From positions 1 through 64,000 of the forward strand of contig NZ_WNLP01000004.1 of NCBI RefSeq assembly GCF_009727065.1: a DNA stretch of 64,000 nt, given 5' to 3'. This document shows positions 9,401-17,348 of this stretch, piece after piece. Made by a program: the position numbers and the translations under genes. This DNA comes from Bifidobacterium canis. Its GTDB lineage: Bacteria > Actinomycetota > Actinomycetes > Actinomycetales > Bifidobacteriaceae. Position 1 is the first letter of the stretch. Every line of letters starts with the position of its first letter. The notes under the pieces are model-generated. The model made no database searches. It was not told the DNA's origin and worked only from the letters and a program-made list of their open reading frames with translations.

Positions 9401-9895
9401 ATGCCAAAGTCTCCTGCCAGTTTTCTAGATGGACTCGGTGTGCCGCACCGCAGCGTGAGCCATCCGCCGATTTACAGCGTGCAGGACGGCATTGATTTGG
9501 GACTCCCCGAGCTCATGGGCGTGCCGATGGAGCATTTGGTCAAGAATCTGCTGTTGCAGGACACGCATGGCAGGTTGGTTCTTATAGTGGCTCTGGGCGA
9601 CGCCCGGCTTGATCTTAAAGGAATCGCCCATAAACTCGGCTGCTCAAGACTGAGTTTCGCCTCGCCGCAGACCATGACGGAAGTATTGGGCTCTGAGCCA
9701 GGCAGCGCGTCGCTATTTGATCTGCTCAATAATCCACACGCCCAAGAGGTGACCGTTTTCCTTGATTGTGGGGAAGTAGACGGCGATATCGGCTTTCCTG
9801 AAGATGGCAATACGCGTACGATACTTTTCCCGGCGAAGTTCCTGCCCAAGGTCGTGGACCGCTTGACGAACCAAACCGACCGCTTATCTGCTTAG
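9401..9895 (+). CDS. YbaK/ProX-type aminoacyl-tRNA deacylase domain protein
   Basis: This 164-residue single-domain protein matches the YbaK/ProX fold: VPHRSVSHPPIYSVQDG near the N-terminus, MEHLVKNLLLQD (with the conserved K in the KNL motif), LDLKGIAHKLGCSRLSFASP and VTVFLDCGEVDGDIGF. Proteins of this group hydrolyse mischarged aminoacyl-tRNAs such as Ala-tRNA(Pro) or Cys-tRNA(Pro). The domain is free-standing and not fused to ProRS. ProX/PrdX is the closer match because of the VKNLLL and GSASLFDLLNN segments. ATG at 9401 is chosen because of the promoter spacing and the family start; an upstream extension from 9356 looks artificial. Confidence 0.8.
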   Translation: MPKSPASFLDGLGVPHRSVSHPPIYSVQDGIDLGLPELMGVPMEHLVKNLLLQDTHGRLVLIVALGDARLDLKGIAHKLGCSRLSFASPQTMTEVLGSEPGSASLFDLLNNPHAQEVTVFLDCGEVDGDIGFPEDGNTRTILFPAKFLPKVVDRLTNQTDRLSA

Positions 9896-9962
9896 ACGAG
9901 ACGGCACATGCCGCGCCACGCTACCTTTGAATTATGAGATCATTCAAGGATTGGAGGCGCCC

Positions 9963-10430
9963 GTGAGAGTGGAACTTTCTATTCTGCCGACCACCACCGG
10001 CCACGCGAACATCGCCGCGCAACAGATGGACGACACACTCAGGCATGCGGTGGAATTGCTCGCTTCTATTGGTGACGACGCCACGGTGACCGAACGCAGC
10101 GGCCCACGCAACGCGATCGTCGCCACGCAGGGGAAGAGCATGGTGGTCGTGCCGTTGCGCAGCATATACCTTGCACGGGCCGAAGATGGTCACGTGCAGC
10201 TGCTCACCAGCAAAGGCGATTTGCGCACCAACAACCGGCTATATGAGCTGGAGCAAATGCTTGGCGCAGATTTTATTCGCATCAGCAAATCCGCGATCGT
10301 CAATCTCAACGCTATAGATCGTATTGATCCGGGATTCGGCGGTGCGGTGAGTGTGAAGCTCATCGACGGTACGGTCGAATGGATTTCACGCCGATTTCTG
10401 ACTTCGTTTAAACACGCGCTGGGCATGTAG
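9963..10430 (+). CDS. LytTR-domain DNA-binding regulator
   Basis: The 155-residue protein has an N-terminal region (1-55) and a C-terminal LytTR domain (about 60-155): VVPLRSIYLARAEDGHVQLL, LYELEQMLGADFIRISKSAI, VNLNAIDRI and WISRRFLTSFK. LytTR domains bind direct repeats in promoters. There is no receiver domain, so it is the stand-alone type often paired with a DUF3021 membrane protein, as found 22 nt downstream here. The GTG start has GGAGG six nt upstream. By analogy the pair may act on its own operon and a nearby transporter. Confidence 0.85.
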   Translation: MRVELSILPTTTGHANIAAQQMDDTLRHAVELLASIGDDATVTERSGPRNAIVATQGKSMVVVPLRSIYLARAEDGHVQLLTSKGDLRTNNRLYELEQMLGADFIRISKSAIVNLNAIDRIDPGFGGAVSVKLIDGTVEWISRRFLTSFKHALGM

Positions 10431-10452
10431 CACAGATTTCTAAGGAGACATC

Positions 10453-10841
10453 ATGAAAAGGCATTGTTCAGATATACTGCCGTGGGCATTGGCATTGCGG
10501 CGTTCATCTCAATGTTCTTCTCAGCCATCGCAGGGCTCGCCATGGGAGGAGACACGGGGCGGATGTTGGCAAGGCAGTTCATAGTCATGCTCGCCGTTGG
10601 CGTTGGCTATGGAGCGCCGGCGATCGTTTGGCTCAACGAGCGCATGGCCACATGGGCGAAGCTCGTCATAGCGCTCGTTCCCGGAACCGTCATATACACG
10701 TTTGCTGCGTGGTGGATGGGCTGGATTCCGCGGCAATATGGCATATGGGCGGTACTGAGCTTTATCGCCATCATGCTTGTGCTGACGCTGATCATTTCCA
10801 TAATCTGCGGATATGTATTCCGGGGGATGTGCGCAAGATGA
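10453..10841 (+). CDS. DUF3021-family membrane protein (frame interrupted near start)
   Basis: Four hydrophobic segments in about 129 residues, ending FRGMCAR, fit the DUF3021 family that accompanies LytTR regulators. AAGGAGA lies 6 nt before ATG 10453, but that frame soon stops. Adding one A to the run 10456-10459 gives MKKALFRYTAVGIGIAAF and joins the start to the body of the gene. As given, translation would have to begin at an inner TTG (10464). It probably works with the LytTR protein just upstream, perhaps as its membrane-bound control partner; that is inference. Confidence 0.7.
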
Positions 10842-10902
10842 ACGCGCAGCTCAAGCGTCGGCAGCAATGCTGAAATGACGGCATTTCGCCCGATTGATTC
10901 AA

Positions 10903-10945
10903 TGTTGTCATTGACGACATCACCATACTGTTGTCAATGACAACA
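10903..10945 (+). promoter_or_regulatory. Two 17-bp palindromic operators overlapping a promoter
   Basis: TGTTGTCATTGACGACA (10903-10919, one mismatch) and TGTTGTCAATGACAACA (10929-10945, perfect palindrome) lie 26 bp apart centre to centre. The second contains a -35-like TTGTCA (10931-10936), 16 bp before a TATGAT -10 box (10953-10958). A protein bound here would block RNA polymerase. The HTH gene directly downstream is the natural candidate for the repressor or the regulated gene. Confidence 0.6.
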
Positions 10946-11017
10946 TTTTTGTTATGATTAATCTATCAACGTAAACTTTGCGGAACGGTGCAGTTGGATG
11001 TATGGGTTGGTGATCGG

Positions 11018-11485
11018 ATGTCGGCTTGGCGAATCGCAATCGTATTTACCTCTGAAGAGAATCTCGCTGAGGAAACAGTGCTCAGTGCGGTATCAGAACT
11101 TGGAGAGTATGGAGCTACCGCAACATCAGACATGGGATGTGCGAGTCACAGCGTAACGTTAACTGTCGATGCCGTAAATGCAATAGATGCGGTTGATATA
11201 GCTGATGGAATTATACGGCAAGCATTTCAAGGTCATGATCTGACGGTAGTTGGCGTTGAGGCAGTCCGTTCAGATGCATCCATTGAGGTGGCTGGACTTT
11301 TCCAGTATCCGGAAGTAGTTGGATATGCGGAAATTGCTCGTATGGCTGGAGTCTCTCGCCAGCGGGCTCGTATGTTTCCCGAGATTAAAGACTTTCCCAA
11401 ACCGGTGATACGTCTGAAACAAGGGGCTTTATATCAGCGCAGCGCCATCGAGCATTGGTTGGCCTCTCGCATCCGCAAACGCTAA
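11018..11485 (+). CDS. Helix-turn-helix DNA-binding protein of unknown role
   Basis: The 155-residue product has an N-terminal alpha/beta region (about 1-90) of unknown family and a C-terminal MerR/excisionase-like helix-turn-helix (VVGYAEIARMAGVSRQRARM followed by FPEIKDFPKPV and a wing-like GALYQRSAIEHWLASR). The latter resembles small DNA-binding modules that read an AlpA-like site. A GTG at 10988 could add ten residues. It lies just downstream of two palindromes that overlap its own promoter, so self-control is likely. Base composition is more AT-rich than the housekeeping genes and a TnpB gene follows, so it may be acquired DNA. Confidence 0.6.
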   Translation: MSAWRIAIVFTSEENLAEETVLSAVSELGEYGATATSDMGCASHSVTLTVDAVNAIDAVDIADGIIRQAFQGHDLTVVGVEAVRSDASIEVAGLFQYPEVVGYAEIARMAGVSRQRARMFPEIKDFPKPVIRLKQGALYQRSAIEHWLASRIRKR

Positions 11486-11587
11486 CCAACTGAGAAAAGA
11501 GTATAAGCAGTTGCTCTTGATCTGTTGAAAGATACTGTGAATCTAATTGCAGATTATTGACTAATTTTGTGTGCCAGGGAGAAGTAT

Positions 11588-12715
11588 ATGGAAGTGATGG
11601 CATATCGTACGGAACTCAATCCAACAAACAAGCAGATTGGTCTTATCCATCAATATTGCGGTACAGTGCGTTTTGCTTATAACTGGTATTTGGATGCAGC
11701 CAAAGCATATTATGCTGAATGTGGTCTATTCTTGACCGGCTATGCTTTCTCCAAAGCTCTTAATAACTCAAAACGTCCAGAGTGGTTCACTGAGGCTCCC
11801 AGTAAATCGGTTAAGCATGCGATCATGTGTGCAGAACGGGCATACAGAAGGTTTTTCAAACGGCAGAGCGGTTTTCCTAGATATAAACGACGTAACACAA
11901 ATCGTGACTCATTCTATGTGATTTGCTCCATTCACGTTGAACGGCATCGTATTCGACTGCCGAAACTTGGATGGGTCAAGCTCAAGGAGAAAGGTTATGT
12001 ACCTACACGACAAGAACCGAAAAGCGCAACTATAAGCATTGTGAACGGACGCTATTATGTGAGCGTTCTTTACGAGGCACAGGACCCTGCACCCATACAA
12101 CCAACAGGTGAACCACTTGGTATGGATGTCGGTTTGAAAAATCTTGCTGTTCTTTCAGATGGCACAGTGTTTATGAATATCAACAAAACGAATCGCTTGC
12201 GTAAGTTGGAGAAACGCAAGCGACGTATTGAGCGCATGATTACACGTCGGTATCTTGCGAACAAAGGAAAGGACAAAGTGCACGGATGGCATAATTATCG
12301 CAAGGCAATAATGGAGAAGTGGCGCATTGAGCGACGGTTGAACAACAGGCGAGTCGAATACATGAAATGGGTGTGCGCACAGGTAGTGAGGCGACAGCCA
12401 AGCTCACTAACCATCGAACATCTTAATGTGAAAGGCATGATGAAGAATCGGCATCTTGCGCCAGCCTTACATAAACAAGGTTTATCGGTATTTCTTGAGC
12501 TCGTTGAACAAGTATGCCATAAGCATGGCATTGAACTTCGGCGGGTATCCGCGTGGTATCCATCTAGTAGGCTTTGCCATGTATGTCACCGGAAGAACAC
12601 ATCTCTCGTGTTAGGGCAATATGAATGGAGGTGCCCTGTCTGTGGCACGCTTCATGACCGTGACCTGAACGCTGCATTGAATCTACGGGATGCAAGTGAA
12701 TATCAGGACCTATGA
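11588..12715 (+). CDS. tnpB: TnpB, RNA-guided nuclease of IS200/IS605-type element
   Basis: TnpB uses an omegaRNA made from the end of its own element to cut matching DNA and help keep the transposon. The 375-residue product has the N-terminal helix-rich domain (YRTELNPTNKQ), a RuvC core with GMDVGLKNLA (Asp180), LTIEHLNVKGM (Glu277) and a final HDRDLNAALNL (Asp357/359), plus a zinc ribbon CHVC...CPVC (about 330-352). All catalytic and zinc residues are present. An AGGGAGA precedes ATG 11588. No TnpA transposase is adjacent, so this is a solitary tnpB element. It is AT-rich compared with neighbours. Confidence 0.9.
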   Translation: MEVMAYRTELNPTNKQIGLIHQYCGTVRFAYNWYLDAAKAYYAECGLFLTGYAFSKALNNSKRPEWFTEAPSKSVKHAIMCAERAYRRFFKRQSGFPRYKRRNTNRDSFYVICSIHVERHRIRLPKLGWVKLKEKGYVPTRQEPKSATISIVNGRYYVSVLYEAQDPAPIQPTGEPLGMDVGLKNLAVLSDGTVFMNINKTNRLRKLEKRKRRIERMITRRYLANKGKDKVHGWHNYRKAIMEKWRIERRLNNRRVEYMKWVCAQVVRRQPSSLTIEHLNVKGMMKNRHLAPALHKQGLSVFLELVEQVCHKHGIELRRVSAWYPSSRLCHVCHRKNTSLVLGQYEWRCPVCGTLHDRDLNAALNLRDASEYQDL

Positions 12716-12868
12716 GAGTCAAGCAATATCTACCGGTGGTTAGCCGGGAAGTAACGCCTATGGACTGTTGCATACACGTCGTCAGGAAACAGAAAACACA
12801 CTGTTGCTGATAGCGGGCAGGTTGAAATAGGAAATCCAATCTATTTAGAAAGGATTCATGTGATGAGA
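12650..12868 (+). ncRNA. Probable omegaRNA (TnpB guide RNA scaffold) and element right end
   Basis: Immediately after tnpB lies GGTGGTTAGCCGGGAAGTAA followed by CGCCTATGGAC (12736-12765), a stretch very like the conserved structured end of IS605-type omegaRNAs. A right-end hairpin with imperfect arms AATCC...GGATT follows at about 12833-12856. The scaffold should begin inside the tnpB 3' end and finish at the element boundary, with the guide in flanking DNA. The 5' limit is a guess. Confidence 0.5.
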
Positions 12869-12893
12869 CCCGATATGCTGATCTCATCACATG
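12857..12893. repeat. 12-bp perfect inverted repeat beyond the tnpB right end
   Basis: CATGTGATGAGA (12857-12868) and TCTCATCACATG (12882-12893) pair perfectly around a 13-nt loop. It overlaps the expected element boundary and would fall in or next to the guide part of the omegaRNA. It may also end tnpB transcription, though no T run follows. Confidence 0.55.
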
Positions 12894-12989
12894 TAACAGC
12901 ATGTGACTTCTAATCTTGGTCACAAAGCATATCTGCCAACACGTTACGTGTGGAATAGTCCCTCGCAACGTCTAGCGTAGTGCTTGTTG

Positions 12990-13062
12990 GCCTCCGTAGC
13001 TCAATGGATAGAGCATCGGCCTTCTAATCCGCAGGTTGCCGGTTCGAGTCCGGCCGGAGGCA
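12990..13062 (+). tRNA. tRNA-Arg (anticodon TCT)
   Basis: The cloverleaf is complete: acceptor GCCTCCG paired with CGGAGGC, D arm with AGCTCAATGGATAGAGC, anticodon loop CTTCTAA giving TCT, and T arm GCCGGTTCGAGTCCGGC. CCA is not encoded. It reads codons AGA and possibly AGG. It lies about 120 nt past the tnpB right end. Confidence 0.93.
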
Positions 13063-13187
13063 CAAGGCTTTGTCGAATGCAAACACTGTGCTGATGCAGA
13101 TCAAGTGCATTGAGTGTGGATTTGACTGCATCTTCCATGCCGATAACTTCGCACTGATACACATGCACTTTTCTCACCCGCTGTTGC

Positions 13188-15044
13188 TTATTGCAGTATT
13201 TCACGAATGCGGGAGACTATGGTTTGCGTGGTCAGACCGTAGCGGGCGTTGAGCTCGGCGAGAGGAGTGCGGTCAGTGAACTCTTTGTCTGCGCCGAAAT
13301 TCAACACATGCATGTTCGCATGCGGCATCATGTTCTGGTAGAACGCGGTGATCTTCTCACCCCAACCGCCTTCAAGCTGGGCATCTTCGAGAGTGACGAC
13401 GAGCGTATGGTCATCGGCAAGCGCTCGCAAGGTCTGCTCGTCGAGCGACGAGAACTGCAGAGGATTGATGAGTGTGGCCTGAATGGGTTGCTCTCCATCA
13501 CCGCCGCGAGCAAGACGGTCGACCACGGAGCAGGCGGTGGGGTAGGCGTTGCTCAAACCGAGCACGGCGACGGTGTTGCCGCTTCGTGCCACGTCATAGC
13601 CGAACCATGGTGGTGTCAAGTCCGTGCGTTGAGCCGGCATTGTGGCATTCGGGTCAAGGTCGCCGGAGCGCTCGGCATCGAGAATCGTATTGCCGGGCAC
13701 GCGGATCATCACCGGATGTTCGTTGCGTTCCGATGTGGACCATGCGAGCATGTCGAGGAACATCTGCTGGGAAGTGGGTGCCAGGCAGGTGAGTCCGGGC
13801 ACGTTGCCGAACATCGGAACGTCGAAGGCGCCGGAATGCGTGTTGTCGGCGTCAGAAAGCCCCGCGCCGAATGAGAGCAACGTCACGGGAGTGTCGTTCA
13901 ATGCGAGTTCCTGCTGTAATTGGTCGAATGTGCGCTGGAAGAACGTGGCAGACGTGGCGACCACCGGGCGTCCACCGGCTTTGGCGATGCCCGATGCGAA
14001 TGCGACGGCATGCTCCTCGGTGATGCCAGTGTCGACGTAGTGCGCTCCGGCGCGTGCACGGAAATCCTCGGTGATGCCATTGGAACCAGGTGTGGCGGGG
14101 GAGATGACAACCAGACCTGGCTCGCTGCCAAAACGCTGCTCCAGCTGTTGCATGGCCAGCCCGCCATAGTATTTGCGTGCGCCGAGTGGTGCATCCGCCT
14201 GCGCGAGGGGGTTCTGCCAATGGTTCGACTCGCACTGGCCGGCGTGCAGACCATAGGTGGCGTCTTCCTCGTCGAGTCCCAAGCCTTTGAGCGTGTGGAT
14301 GTGCAAGACGATCGGATGATCCGTGTCTTTGACCTCGCGGAACGCGTCGATCATCGCGGTCACATCGTTGCCGTCTTCCACATACCGATAGTCAAGACCG
14401 AATGCGCGGAACAGATTGTTCTCGCAATTCCCATGCGTTTCACGCATCTTCGCAAGCGTCGCATACATGCCACCGTGATTGTTCGCGATCGACATCTCGT
14501 TGTCGTTGACGACGATGATCAGGTTGCCGCCTTGTTCAGCGGCGTTGTTCAACCCCTCGAATGCGATTGCGGAGCTCAACGCGCCATCGCCGATAACCGC
14601 GACCACATTGTTCGTCTGGCTGGTGCGACCGGCGGCGCGAACCATATCGCGTTCCTTAGCCAGGCCACAGGCCAGTGAGATCGACGTGCCGGTGTGACCG
14701 AGCACAAAGTGATCGTGCTCGCTTTCGTCGGGATTCGTGAAACCCGTCACCGTGCCGAACAGTTCGGCTTTGCGGAATGCGTCCGCACGACCGGTGAGCA
14801 TCTTGTGCACGTAGCTTTGATGAGACACGTCGAACACGATTTTGTCGAACGGCGAATCGAACACATAATGCATGGCCACGCATGCTTCCACCAAACCGAG
14901 GTTCGAACCGATATGGCCGCCGTATTGTTTGCCGAAGTCGACGAGCGTGCCGCGTATCTGCGCGCACAGCTCCGTCAGTTGGTCGGTGGTGAGCAGCTTC
15001 ACATCGGAAGGCGAAAGCACCTCAGACAGAATGTCGTGGGTCAT
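13188..15044 (-). CDS. dxs: 1-deoxy-D-xylulose-5-phosphate synthase
   Basis: Dxs joins pyruvate and glyceraldehyde-3-phosphate, using thiamine diphosphate, as the first step of the MEP isoprenoid pathway. The 618-residue protein contains HIGSNLGLVEACVAMHYVFD, FDVSHQSYVHKMLTGR, and the ThDP motif GDGALSSAIAFEGLNNAAEQ with NDNEMSIANNHGG. The transketolase centre (DTGITEEHAVAFASGIAKAG) and C-terminal domain follow. It is slightly shorter and more divergent than typical Dxs, as in other bifidobacteria. An AGAGGGA lies about 14 nt before ATG. It is divergent from purE and convergent with the tRNA. Confidence 0.88.
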   Translation of the reverse strand: MTHDILSEVLSPSDVKLLTTDQLTELCAQIRGTLVDFGKQYGGHIGSNLGLVEACVAMHYVFDSPFDKIVFDVSHQSYVHKMLTGRADAFRKAELFGTVTGFTNPDESEHDHFVLGHTGTSISLACGLAKERDMVRAAGRTSQTNNVVAVIGDGALSSAIAFEGLNNAAEQGGNLIIVVNDNEMSIANNHGGMYATLAKMRETHGNCENNLFRAFGLDYRYVEDGNDVTAMIDAFREVKDTDHPIVLHIHTLKGLGLDEEDATYGLHAGQCESNHWQNPLAQADAPLGARKYYGGLAMQQLEQRFGSEPGLVVISPATPGSNGITEDFRARAGAHYVDTGITEEHAVAFASGIAKAGGRPVVATSATFFQRTFDQLQQELALNDTPVTLLSFGAGLSDADNTHSGAFDVPMFGNVPGLTCLAPTSQQMFLDMLAWSTSERNEHPVMIRVPGNTILDAERSGDLDPNATMPAQRTDLTPPWFGYDVARSGNTVAVLGLSNAYPTACSVVDRLARGGDGEQPIQATLINPLQFSSLDEQTLRALADDHTLVVTLEDAQLEGGWGEKITAFYQNMMPHANMHVLNFGADKEFTDRTPLAELNARYGLTTQTIVSRIREILQ

Positions 15045-15260
15045 GAGTGTCAGTAATCCCTCTCTTTTAGCTGGTCAGCATCGCGTGCATTCCAGCATAT
15101 GCGCCGGCGATGGTCGACTTCATGCACATATTATAGTGTGTGACATAAAAAGTGTGTTTGTATACCGGCAAAAGCTTTCGCAAAACAAGCGCGGATATGC
15201 ACGACATGCTTTCGGCGTAGAGTGAAGTCGTCACATAAAAAATGCGTTGCGGAGGTAACA

Positions 15261-15758
15261 ATGACAGCGAATAAGCCGCAGGTGGCAGTGATCATGGGCT
15301 CTGCCAGTGATTGGGAGACCATGAGGCATGCTTGCGAGATGCTCGACCGTTTCGAAGTGCCATACATGAAGCAGGTGATTTCTGCGCATCGCACACCCGA
15401 GCTCATGGGGCAGTTCGCGCATGAGGCTCGCGAAAATGGGCTGAAGGTGATCATCGCCGGTGCTGGTGGTGCCGCTCATCTGCCCGGCATGGTGGCCGCG
15501 CAGACGACGCTGCCGGTTATCGGTGTGCCGGTTCGCTCGCACGCGCTTTCCGGCTGGGATTCGCTACTGTCGATCGTGCAGATGCCAGGCGGCATTCCGG
15601 TGGCGACCACCGCTGTCGGCAATTCCGGTGCGACGAACGCCGGACTGCTCGCCGTGAGCATTCTGAGCACAACCGACAAGCATTTGGCCGATGCGTTGCA
15701 GGAATACCGCGACGAACTCAAGAAGAAGGTGGAGCAGTCCAATGCCGAGCTTATCTGA
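15261..15758 (+). CDS. purE: N5-carboxyaminoimidazole ribonucleotide mutase
   Basis: PurE converts N5-CAIR to CAIR in purine synthesis. The 165-residue product has the class I PurE signature: [12 protein letters not shown] at the N-terminus, [27 protein letters not shown] and [15 protein letters not shown] lies six nt before ATG. It overlaps purK by 17 nt, so the two are probably translated together. purE and purK lie 9-27 kb from the other purine genes of the window. Confidence 0.95.
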   Translation: MTANKPQVAVIMGSASDWETMRHACEMLDRFEVPYMKQVISAHRTPELMGQFAHEARENGLKVIIAGAGGAAHLPGMVAAQTTLPVIGVPVRSHALSGWDSLLSIVQMPGGIPVATTAVGNSGATNAGLLAVSILSTTDKHLADALQEYRDELKKKVEQSNAELI

Positions 15759-16892
15759 GGAAACCGGCGGCGCACGCGAACGTTTGCTTCCCGGTGACGT
15801 GATCGGCATCGTCGGCGGCGGCCAGCTCGGTCGCATGATGGCGCTGTCGGCAAAATACATGGGTTTGCGCGTCGGAGTGCTCGACCCGACCGAAGATTGC
15901 CCGACCGCGCAGGTGGGTGACTTCCAGATCGTCGCCGACTATGACGACAAGGAGGCGATCCGCGAACTCGCCGAACGCAGCGACGTGCTCACCTACGAGT
16001 TCGAGAACGTGGACGCGGACGCGCTCGATGCGGTGCGCGACATCGTGGCGATTCCGCAGGGCACCGACCTGTTGCGCGTGACGCAGAACCGCATCGCCGA
16101 AAGACGTTCATTAACGAACACGGCATCGAAACCGCGCCTTGGCGTGCAGTGAACTCGCGTGAAGAGCTGGACGCCGCACTCGAGGAGATCGGATTCCCCG
16201 CAGTGCTCAAGACCTGCGAAGGCGGCTACGACGGTCACGGGCAGATCGTACTGCGCGAGCCCGCGGATCTCGCCGACGTATGGCCTGACGACGCGTTCCC
16301 GCCCGCCATTTTGGAAGGATTCGTGAACTTCGCGTTCGAGGCGTCGATTCTCGTGTCGGGCAACGGCAAGGATTACCGCACGTTCCCGATCGTGCACAAC
16401 ATTCACCGCAACAACATTCTGCACATGACACTCGCCCCCGCCAAAGTGAGCGAGAACGTGGCGCGCACCGCACATGAGCTGGCGATCGAACTCGCTCGCG
16501 GATTCGAACTGGCGGGCACGTTGGCGATCGAACTGTTCGTGACGCCGGAGGGCAAGGTGATCGTCAACGAACTCGCCCCACGCCCGCACAATTCCGGCCA
16601 TTACACGATTGAAGCCTGCGATTTCGACCAGTTCGACATGCATATTCTCGGCATCTGCGGTTGGTCGCTGCCACAGCCGAAGCTGCTCAGCCCGGCCGTC
16701 ATGGTGAACGTGCTCGGCCAACACGTAGAACCGACGCGCGCCGCCGCTCCCGAACATCCGGAATGGCATGTGCACGATTACGGCAAGGCCGTGGTGAAGC
16801 ACAACCGCAAGATGGGGCACATCACCGTGCTGTGCGACGACCCGGCATGTGCGGCGGAATTGCTGGAGGCCACACATTGTTGGGATGAGTAG
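15742..16892 (+). CDS. purK: N5-carboxyaminoimidazole ribonucleotide synthase (frame interrupted)
   Basis: PurK makes N5-CAIR from AIR, bicarbonate and ATP, feeding PurE. The product has [20 protein letters not shown] near the N-terminus, then ATP-grasp features ([36 protein letters not shown]). The frame breaks at the A run 16100-16102; adding one A gives [19 protein letters not shown] and a 383-residue protein of normal length. ATG 15742 lies inside the purE end with AAGGTGGAG upstream. The break is probably a sequence error, because both halves are fully conserved. Confidence 0.88.
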
Positions 16893-16937
16893 TGTTCCAC
16901 GGAACACGGTGGGCGAAGCAACGGCATTGAGGAGACT

Positions 16938-17348
16938 ATGAGCGATCGCACGATGCGCAACACAAGGCAGAAAGACGTTATTCACGAAGCATTGAGCCAT
17001 GCGAGTGAGTTCGTCTCGGCCCAGCAGTTGCACCAGCGGCTGGAAGACGGTGGCGAGCATATTTCGCTGGCCACCGTGTACCGTCGCCTCAATGCCATGG
17101 CCGACGCCGGTCAGGTCGACACCGTGAGATTGAACGGGCAGCAGCTGTTCCGCCTGTGCAATGCCGACCGACATCATCACCACCTCGTCTGCGTCTCATG
17201 CGGCAAAACCGTGGAGATCGACCCGCCGAGCGAGCAATGGTTGCAATCCGTGGCGCAGCAACACGATTTCACGATCGAGTCGCATACGTTGGAAGTGTTC
17301 GGATTATGCGCGGACTGCCGTGCGCAAGCCGAGCGCTCAGATACCTGA
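16938..17348 (+). CDS. Fur-family metal-responsive regulator
   Basis: The 136-residue product has the winged-helix N-terminal domain (RQKDVIHEALSHASEFVSAQ, SLATVYRRLNAMADAGQVD) and the C-terminal metal domain with ADRHHHHLVCVSCGKT and CADC, the two CxxC zinc pairs. HHHHLVCVSCGK is more usual in Fur/Zur/PerR than in Nur. It could sense zinc, iron or peroxide; the sequence does not settle which. The 3' end overlaps the convergent MprF-like gene by 12 nt. Confidence 0.88.
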   Translation: MSDRTMRNTRQKDVIHEALSHASEFVSAQQLHQRLEDGGEHISLATVYRRLNAMADAGQVDTVRLNGQQLFRLCNADRHHHHLVCVSCGKTVEIDPPSEQWLQSVAQQHDFTIESHTLEVFGLCADCRAQAERSDT

